A DNA stretch of 6,445 bases from Bacteroides sp. (GTDB taxonomy: Bacteria > Bacteroidota > Bacteroidia > Bacteroidales > SM23-62). The notes under the pieces are model-generated. The model searched no databases. It saw only the letters and a list, made by a program, of their open reading frames with translations, and had not been told where the DNA came from. The stretch's first letter is position 1. Every line of letters begins with the position of its first letter. Positions 1 to 4,544 of this stretch are shown here, in pieces. The DNA lies in contig DAOUVF010000182.1 of assembly GCA_030667765.1 (NCBI GenBank), positions 1 to 6,445 of the forward strand, read 5' to 3'. The translations under genes and the position numbers were made by a program.

Positions 1-93
1 GAGTAGAAGTCCTGCTGAAAGCCCGCCAAGACCGGCCTTTTTCAGGAAGTTTCTGCGTGAATCTGCGGGGAGGGATTTTGTCTTTTTTTTCAT
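1..93 (-). CDS. Tat-exported protein, N-terminal 31 residues only (partial)
   Basis: The leftward reading frame starts at the ATG complementary to 91-93 and runs off the left edge, so only 31 residues are visible. They form a clear twin-arginine signal peptide: a lysine-rich start (MKKKTK), the motif SRRNFLK with Arg13-Arg14, then the start of a hydrophobic stretch rich in Gly, Ala and Leu (AGLGGLSAGLLL). Such leaders send folded, often cofactor-containing proteins to the periplasm. In Bacteroidota they are common on Gfo/Idh/MocA-type oxidoreductases, sulfatases and sugar isomerase-like proteins, but the mature domain lies outside the window and cannot be named. The gene is divergent from the transporter gene, 51 bp away, which suggests a shared control region. 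An A8 run follows the start codon directly. The call of a Tat leader is firm; the function is unknown. Confidence 0.85.
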   Translation of the reverse strand, partial: MKKKTKSLPADSRRNFLKKAGLGGLSAGLLL

Positions 94-144
94 GATATTT
101 CTTTTCGTGTTGGGATCAATGCATAAATTTAATAAATTCACACT
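94..144. promoter_or_regulatory. Divergent intergenic region with AT-rich palindrome
   Basis: This 51-bp gap separates two divergent start codons and must hold or overlap the promoters for both directions unless they lie inside the genes. It contains a perfect odd-centred palindrome, AATTTAATAAATT at 126-138, and a self-complementary TAAATTTA at 124-131 that matches the Bacteroidota -7 element TAnnTTTG in 7 of 8 positions on either strand. No convincing -33 TTTG was found at the proper distance, and the rightward leader would be very short, so the promoter reading is weak. The palindrome could equally be an operator. No Shine-Dalgarno sequence is evident before either start. Confidence 0.35.
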
Positions 145-351
145 ATGCGCAATATTATTTTCAAGATCCTATTGATTATTTCCCTCCTGTTAATGGCTGG
201 CTTCATTTATGCATGGATCATGGGTATCCCGGGACTGACCGGTCCCCTGCTCACCCTGTTCTTTGTGAGTCTGGCTATCAGTTTCCATGGTCATGGTAAG
301 CTGAAGAAATTTGCTTATACTATCTGGATCTTCGCCGCTGTAACTGTATAG
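145..351 (+). CDS. N-terminal fragment of a BASS-family transporter, ended by an in-frame TAG
   Basis: This 68-residue frame is very hydrophobic. Residues about 4-27 and 30-48 look like two membrane segments, followed by a short basic loop (HGHGKLKK) and the start of another helix (FAYTIWIFAAVTV). It ends at TAG 349-351, and the next codon, in the same frame, is the ATG of the downstream transporter frame. The last 13 residues fit the first half of core helix 1 of BASS carriers, and the second half (MNYHQLF) is the start of the next frame. From memory of Bacteroidota relatives, such transporters carry this N-terminal extension and continue through this point with a small residue before the Met. 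I therefore read it as the front of one broken gene and not as an independent small protein. A real split protein translated by stop-start coupling is the alternative. Confidence 0.7.
   Translation: MRNIIFKILLIISLLLMAGFIYAWIMGIPGLTGPLLTLFFVSLAISFHGHGKLKKFAYTIWIFAAVTV
349..351 (+). other. In-frame amber codon splitting the transporter gene
   Basis: The reading frame is open from 145 to 1461 apart from this single TAG at codon 69. It abuts ATG 352-354 with no Shine-Dalgarno sequence before it. TCG (Ser) would differ from TAG by one base and would suit the helix. Three other genes here end at TAG (2405-2407, 3341-3343, 4520-4522), so TAG works as a normal stop in this genome and general amber recoding is unlikely. 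Confidence 0.8.
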
Positions 352-1461
352 ATGAATTATCACCAATTATTCCGGCAGATCGGGGATTTCGATCTGAAAA
401 GGTCCATTGTCCCCCTACTGCAGATCATCATGTTCGGCATGGGCTCACAGCTGAGCATTAAAAATTTTGCCGATGTGATCCGTATGCCAAGAGGTGTGAT
501 CATAGGTATAGTTTGCCAGTTTACCATCATGCCCATTGTTGGGGTCAGCATTGCCAAAGCATTCGGATTCCCGCCTGAGATCGCGGCCGGGATCATATTG
601 GTCGGATCTTCGCCGAGCGGACTGGCATCCAATGTCATGTCTTTTATCGCAAGGGCAAACCTGGCACTATCAGTTACACTTACTGCGGTGGCCACTATGC
701 TGGCTCCTGTCATGACCCCGCTGTTGATGAAATTGCTGGCCGGACAATATGTTCCCATAGATTTCTGGAGCATGATGCTGAGCATTGTCAATATTGTAAT
801 CCTGCCCATCGTTGCCGGATTGATCTTTAATGCCATTGGATATGGCCTGACCCGATGGAAAAGCATTATCATCCAGGCCATTGTTTACTTCCTCATTATT
901 CTGGCCAAGAATTTTCTCAACTTCCAGATCAATGATGTTTCGCTTCAGCAATTCCTTTCAGCCACTGCCATGGATATGCTATGGTTCTCCGTTTTGCCAA
1001 TAATTGCAGCTTTGACCTTCAGGTATTATGCCCGTGGCAGGAAGGGATGGCTAGATAAGGTGATGTCACTCGTTTCCATGATTGGGATAGGGGTGATCAT
1101 TACCATCATAACTGCTGCCGGCAGGGATAGCCTGATGGCCATCGGACTGGCTTTGGTCCTGGCCTGCCTGATCCATAACCTGGCCGGTTATTTCCTGGGA
1201 TACTGGGGATGCAGGCTGTTATCGCTGGATGAAAATTCATGCCGGACCATCGCGCTGGAAGTAGGGATGCAGAACGGCGGACTGGCAAGCGGGATTGCCC
1301 TGGAAATGGGGAAGGTTGCGACCATCGGTCTGGCACCAGCTGTATTTGGACCGATGATGAATGTTACCGGCTCATCCCTGGCCACCTGGTGGCGGAGCAA
1401 AGCGGAACCGGAACAGGAACCGGAACAGGAACCGGAGGAAAGTAATGGAGACAGTAACTAA
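352..1461 (+). CDS. Bile acid:sodium symporter (BASS) family transporter, main part
   Basis: The 369-residue frame is an inner-membrane secondary carrier of the BASS family, whose members import organic anions such as bile acids, pyruvate or other carboxylates with sodium. Family hallmarks are IIMFGMGSQLS (25-35), GIILVGSSPSGLASNVMSF (80-98), ALSVTLTAVATMLAPVMTPL (105-124) and ALEVGMQNGGLASG (301-314). Glu303 and Gln307 match the sodium-site Glu and Gln of the bacterial ASBT structures by motif. Between the central helices, residues about 165-235 hold extra sequence with two hydrophobic stretches, longer than in ASBT. The C-terminus is an acidic Glu-Pro-rich tail encoded by a 12-bp repeat. 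Starting at 352 removes half of core helix 1, so the intact protein probably began at 145 (438 codons counting the amber). The natural substrate is unknown; the neighbours suggest a sugar-derived acid. If translated only from 352, it may be non-functional. Confidence 0.88.
   Translation: MNYHQLFRQIGDFDLKRSIVPLLQIIMFGMGSQLSIKNFADVIRMPRGVIIGIVCQFTIMPIVGVSIAKAFGFPPEIAAGIILVGSSPSGLASNVMSFIARANLALSVTLTAVATMLAPVMTPLLMKLLAGQYVPIDFWSMMLSIVNIVILPIVAGLIFNAIGYGLTRWKSIIIQAIVYFLIILAKNFLNFQINDVSLQQFLSATAMDMLWFSVLPIIAALTFRYYARGRKGWLDKVMSLVSMIGIGVIITIITAAGRDSLMAIGLALVLACLIHNLAGYFLGYWGCRLLSLDENSCRTIALEVGMQNGGLASGIALEMGKVATIGLAPAVFGPMMNVTGSSLATWWRSKAEPEQEPEQEPEESNGDSN
1404..1436 (+). repeat. 12-bp tandem repeat, about 2.75 copies
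   Basis: Bases 1404-1436 repeat perfectly with period 12 (unit GGAACCGGAACA in one phase). In the transporter frame this gives Glu-Pro-Glu-Gln repeats (about residues 352-362) at the cytoplasm-like C-terminal tail. Because 12 is a multiple of 3, gain or loss of a unit changes tail length without a frameshift. It looks like a young, slippage-prone minisatellite. Confidence 0.85.
1434..1441 (+). promoter_or_regulatory. Possible Shine-Dalgarno sequence for an upstream start of the RraA-like gene
   Basis: GGAGGAAA lies 3 bases before an in-frame ATG at 1445, which would add 11 residues (METVTKLNTYS) before the signal peptide and overlap the transporter gene by 17 bp. The purine run is also the end of the Glu-Pro repeat, so it may be chance, and the spacing is short. 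It is noted because it decides between starts 1445 and 1478. Confidence 0.3.
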
Positions 1462-1477
1462 ACTAAATACTTATTCT

Positions 1478-2407
1478 ATGAAAAATTTAATGATTCTTTT
1501 CAGTATGGTCTGCCTGATCCTGGCAGGAACCCAGGTGACCAATTCACAAATTGCCAGTCCTGATGAAATCAGGTTTTATACACAGGAATGGGAAGGAGAA
1601 CGATTCCCGGATGGGCGACCGAAGCTGCCTCCGGATCTGATGGAACGCCTGAAGAATATTGCCATCGAAGAAGCCTGGGGGGTGCTGCGTGGCGAGGGAT
1701 ACCATAACCAGTTTGCCGGGGAATGGAAAATGCTGCATGAAGACCAGCCATTTACCGGGCAGGCCCTTACAGCCCTTTACATGCCCAACAGGCCGGAATA
1801 TGCAGACCGCCTCCTTAAAAAGGGACATGAGGAAGGCATGAAAGGGGCGTCGAATTCATGGCCCATAGACCTGTTAACGGAAGGAGATGTCTATGTGGCA
1901 GACTGTTTCGGGAAAGTGGTTGACGGTACACTGATAGGAGACAATCTGGGGAATGCCATATATACAAATTCCAAAAGGGGGGTGATCTTTGATGCAGGGT
2001 CCAGGGATCTTGAAGGGCTCAGTAAAATTGAAGGTTTCAACGCCTATGTGAGGGGCTGGGATCCGTCCTATTTAACCGAGGTTATGTTAGCGGGAGTTAA
2101 TGTCCCCATTAAGATAGGAAATGCAACAGTTTTTCCGGGCGATGCTGTCCTGGCTAAACCGGAAGGCGTCATATTTATACCTCCCCACCTGCTGGAGAAA
2201 GTCGTGATCAATGCTGAATTTATAGGATTGAAAGATACATTCGGACATATGCGGTTAAGGGAAGGAACATATACACCCGGACAGATCGATGGCAGGTGGA
2301 GCGATGAGATCAAAGCAGACTTCCTTCAATGGGTGGATGCGAACCCCGACCAGGTACCCATGTCCAGAGAGGATCTTGATCAATACCTGAAAGGAAGAAC
2401 CTGGTAG
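1478..2407 (+). CDS. Secreted RraA-like / HMG-CHA aldolase-fold protein
   Basis: The 309-residue product has the RraA fold, shared by the RNase E inhibitor RraA and by class II 4-hydroxy-4-methyl-2-oxoglutarate aldolases, which cleave oxo acids to pyruvate with a divalent metal. Visible signatures are GDNLGNAIYTNSKRGVIFDA (154-173) followed by Arg176-Asp177 in SRDLEGL, the pair that binds substrate and metal in the aldolases, and GDAVLAKPEGVIFIP (221-235), the closing motif. In the last motif the usual Asp before the Glu-Gly-Val turn appears replaced by Lys227. Residues 1-24 form a Sec signal peptide (MKNLMILF, hydrophobic core, then NSQ), so the protein is probably periplasmic, unlike typical RraA. 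I chose ATG 1478 because it opens directly on this leader and leaves a 16-bp gap to the transporter; ATG 1445 is the alternative. An aldolase or lyase role on a sugar acid is plausible but unproven, and an RNase role is unlikely for an exported protein. The stop TAG is followed at once by TAA. Confidence 0.82.
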   Translation: MKNLMILFSMVCLILAGTQVTNSQIASPDEIRFYTQEWEGERFPDGRPKLPPDLMERLKNIAIEEAWGVLRGEGYHNQFAGEWKMLHEDQPFTGQALTALYMPNRPEYADRLLKKGHEEGMKGASNSWPIDLLTEGDVYVADCFGKVVDGTLIGDNLGNAIYTNSKRGVIFDAGSRDLEGLSKIEGFNAYVRGWDPSYLTEVMLAGVNVPIKIGNATVFPGDAVLAKPEGVIFIPPHLLEKVVINAEFIGLKDTFGHMRLREGTYTPGQIDGRWSDEIKADFLQWVDANPDQVPMSREDLDQYLKGRTW

Positions 2408-2428
2408 TAAACATTTAATGCTCTAAAT

Positions 2429-3343
2429 ATGAAAAAATTTAATCGCCGCGAATTTGTGTCCGCGCTGTCTCTTGGTACGGGATACCTGATGTTCAGCAAC
2501 CCGCTTACCGGATGTACAAATATTTCCTCCACCGATCCTTTTCAAATAGTGAAATTGGGTAACAGCGGATTGGAAACAACCTTGCTGGGAATGGGATGTG
2601 GTGTACATGGTGGCATGCGTACATCATTCCTGACCAGGCAGGATAAAAGCAAAAGCGTGGCCCTGATCGAGTATGCTTATGATGCAGGGATCCGTTATTT
2701 CGACGGTGCGGATCTCTATGGCACCCATGGTATGATAGCGGAAGCGTTGCAAAACATACCACGCGAAAAGATCATTCTCTCTTCCAAGATCTGGACCAGG
2801 GAGGGTGGGATACCTGAACCTGAACGTCCTGACGTAAATATTGTGGTAGACCGTTTCCGGAAGGAACTCAATACGGACTATATTGACCTTATGCAGCTCC
2901 ATTGTATGGTGACCGCTGATTGGACCGACACGGAAAAGCGGCAGATGGATATTCTTTCAGATCTGAAATCAAAAGGGATCATCAGGGCCCATGGCGTATC
3001 TGTCCACACCTGGGAGGCCATGAAAACCGCTGTTGAGAGTCCCTGGGTAGATGTCCTTCATGCACGTATCAATCCGTACGGGATAGCAATGGACAAACCC
3101 GAGCCTGAAGAGGTTGTTTCCCTGATCCACCAGTTACACGACTCAGGCAAGGGTGTTATCGGAATGAAACTTGTTGGAGGGGGTGAATATGTTGAAGAAA
3201 GTGATAAGATTGATAATGCACTGAGGTTTGTACTGGGATTAGGAAGTGTGGATATGATCATTGTTGGTTTTCAAGAGGAGGCACAGATAGATAATTATAC
3301 CGGGAGGATGAAGAGTGCACTGTCAGAGATCAAAAGTACCTAG
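2429..3343 (+). CDS. Aldo/keto reductase with Tat leader and lipobox
   Basis: The 304-residue protein is an aldo/keto reductase (TIM barrel, NAD(P)-dependent carbonyl or alcohol redox chemistry). The catalytic tetrad is visible: Asp92 and Tyr97 in YFDGADLYG, Lys120 in LSSKIW and His158 in DLMQLHC. The N-terminus has the twin-arginine motif NRREFV (Arg6-Arg7), a hydrophobic stretch and LTGC ending at Cys29, so it may be a Tat-exported, lipid-anchored protein. Tat export would allow the enzyme to fold with bound cofactor before crossing. The C-terminal cofactor segment reads IIVGFQEEAQIDN (277-289), where Glu residues stand in place of the basic residues that hold the NADPH 2'-phosphate in classic members; NADH use or an atypical role is possible. 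It starts 21 bp after the RraA-like gene and ends 9 bp before the next, so co-transcription is likely. The substrate is probably a sugar or sugar-derived carbonyl (inference). Confidence 0.88.
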   Translation: MKKFNRREFVSALSLGTGYLMFSNPLTGCTNISSTDPFQIVKLGNSGLETTLLGMGCGVHGGMRTSFLTRQDKSKSVALIEYAYDAGIRYFDGADLYGTHGMIAEALQNIPREKIILSSKIWTREGGIPEPERPDVNIVVDRFRKELNTDYIDLMQLHCMVTADWTDTEKRQMDILSDLKSKGIIRAHGVSVHTWEAMKTAVESPWVDVLHARINPYGIAMDKPEPEEVVSLIHQLHDSGKGVIGMKLVGGGEYVEESDKIDNALRFVLGLGSVDMIIVGFQEEAQIDNYTGRMKSALSEIKST

Positions 3344-3352
3344 TTCCCGGGC

Positions 3353-4522
3353 ATGACTGGAAGAGAAAGAATATCGGCTGCATTGGGGCACCGGGAAGCG
3401 GACAGGGTTCCGTATGACCTGGGGGGCACAACGGTCACTGCCATTACGAGGAATGCCTATATTCAGGCGATGAGAATGAGGGGATTGAAGGAGGATTTCG
3501 GCTTTGAAAATATTGATCCCATTCAACAAATTGTCACCCCGGATGAGGAGATCCTGAAATATCTGAAAGCGGATGCCCGGCGGATCGGGGCTCAGAGAAT
3601 AGTTGATTATCCGGATAACCGAAAGGTAAGGGATAAAGTCATTGAGGTCGTGGATTTTTACGGATGCCGCTGGCAACACAATCCTGAAAAGGACATCTAT
3701 TTCAACCAGGTATCTTTCCCCCTTGAAAAATATGATACCCTGTCTGAGGCCATTCAGTATCTGCCCGGAACAGACTGGGAAGCCTATGCACATTCGGTCT
3801 CAAAGAACCTGGATGAACAGGTTGACTATATTGGTGAGCATTGCGGTATTGCAGACAGGAATACTGCCGGGTTAACCGAGAACAGTCTCAGGATCAGGGG
3901 ATACGAAAAATGGTATATCGATACACTGGTTGATCTTCCGGGAGTAGAGGCTTTACTGGACAGGATAGTGGAAGACAAGATAAGGTACTGGGACATCGTC
4001 ATCGACTGGGCCCTTTCTACAGGGAATGAGGAGAAAATCCAGGTTGTCTCTGAATGTGACGACCTTGGATCACAAAGTTCAACTATCCTGGAAGTGGATA
4101 AGCTCAGGCAGGTGATCATCCCCCGGCTTAAAACCATCTACACACATTTAAAAAATCGCCTGCCAAATGCCAGGGCATTAATGCATAGTTGCGGAGCCAT
4201 TCGCGAGGTGATCCCGGACCTGATAGAGGCCGGTGTCGACATATTGAACCCGGTTCAGTTTACAGCGCAGGGGATGGAGCTCAGGGGACTGAAAAAGGAT
4301 TTTGGGGATGTGCTGACCTTTTGGGGAGGTGGAGTGGATACACAGACTATTCTGAACCAGGGCACGCCACAGCAGGTTAAGGATCAGGTAAAAGAAATAC
4401 TGGATATCATGGCTCCCGGTGGGGGATTTGTTTTTGCCCCTGTGCATAATATCCAGGAAGATGTACCTCCTGCCAATTTCTGGGCCATGTGGGATACCCT
4501 TCAGGATTATGGAAAGTATTAG
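3353..4522 (+). CDS. Uroporphyrinogen decarboxylase family protein (methyltransferase-like, not HemE)
   Basis: The 389-residue protein has no signal peptide and is expected in the cytoplasm. Its start, MTGRERISAALGHREADRVP, and the later LMHSCGAIREVIPDLIEAG (277-295) and LNPVQ (298-302) are typical of the UroD superfamily branch that includes the corrinoid-linked methyltransferases such as MtaA and CmuA. The RQAGR motif of true heme-pathway HemE is absent, so a heme role is unlikely. His278 and Cys280 match the His-x-Cys zinc ligands of the methyltransferases. Near the C-terminus, GGGFVFAPVHNIQEDVPP (356-373) offers His365 where those enzymes carry a third ligand Cys, so metal binding may differ. 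No corrinoid protein is encoded in the window. A methyl-transfer or decarboxylation step on a sugar-related compound is possible; the reaction is unknown. The stop TAG is followed by TGA. Confidence 0.85.
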   Translation: MTGRERISAALGHREADRVPYDLGGTTVTAITRNAYIQAMRMRGLKEDFGFENIDPIQQIVTPDEEILKYLKADARRIGAQRIVDYPDNRKVRDKVIEVVDFYGCRWQHNPEKDIYFNQVSFPLEKYDTLSEAIQYLPGTDWEAYAHSVSKNLDEQVDYIGEHCGIADRNTAGLTENSLRIRGYEKWYIDTLVDLPGVEALLDRIVEDKIRYWDIVIDWALSTGNEEKIQVVSECDDLGSQSSTILEVDKLRQVIIPRLKTIYTHLKNRLPNARALMHSCGAIREVIPDLIEAGVDILNPVQFTAQGMELRGLKKDFGDVLTFWGGGVDTQTILNQGTPQQVKDQVKEILDIMAPGGGFVFAPVHNIQEDVPPANFWAMWDTLQDYGKY

Positions 4523-4544
4523 TGAAGCCACATAATATTCTGAC

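Noticed and set aside
349..351. Amber codon read as pyrrolysine or as a reassigned sense codon
   Set aside because: Three genes in the window end at TAG at sensible protein ends, two of them with a second stop directly after, so TAG is a working stop here.
360..951. Two overlapping minus-strand frames (173 and 93 codons)
   Set aside because: Both are antisense to the BASS transporter and are shadows of its hydrophobic codons.
1361..1477. Long N-terminal extension of the RraA-like gene with an Asn-Arg repeat
   Set aside because: The Asn-Arg repeat is only the 12-bp transporter repeat read in another frame, and the extension would bury the signal peptide in the middle of the protein.
3323..3793. 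Minus-strand open frame of 156 codons
   Set aside because: It lies antisense to the start of the UroD-family gene, which has clear family motifs; no domain or start signal was seen.
3353..4522. Heme-pathway uroporphyrinogen decarboxylase (HemE)
   Set aside because: The HemE RQAGR motif is absent, and the gene sits in a carbohydrate cluster with no heme genes.
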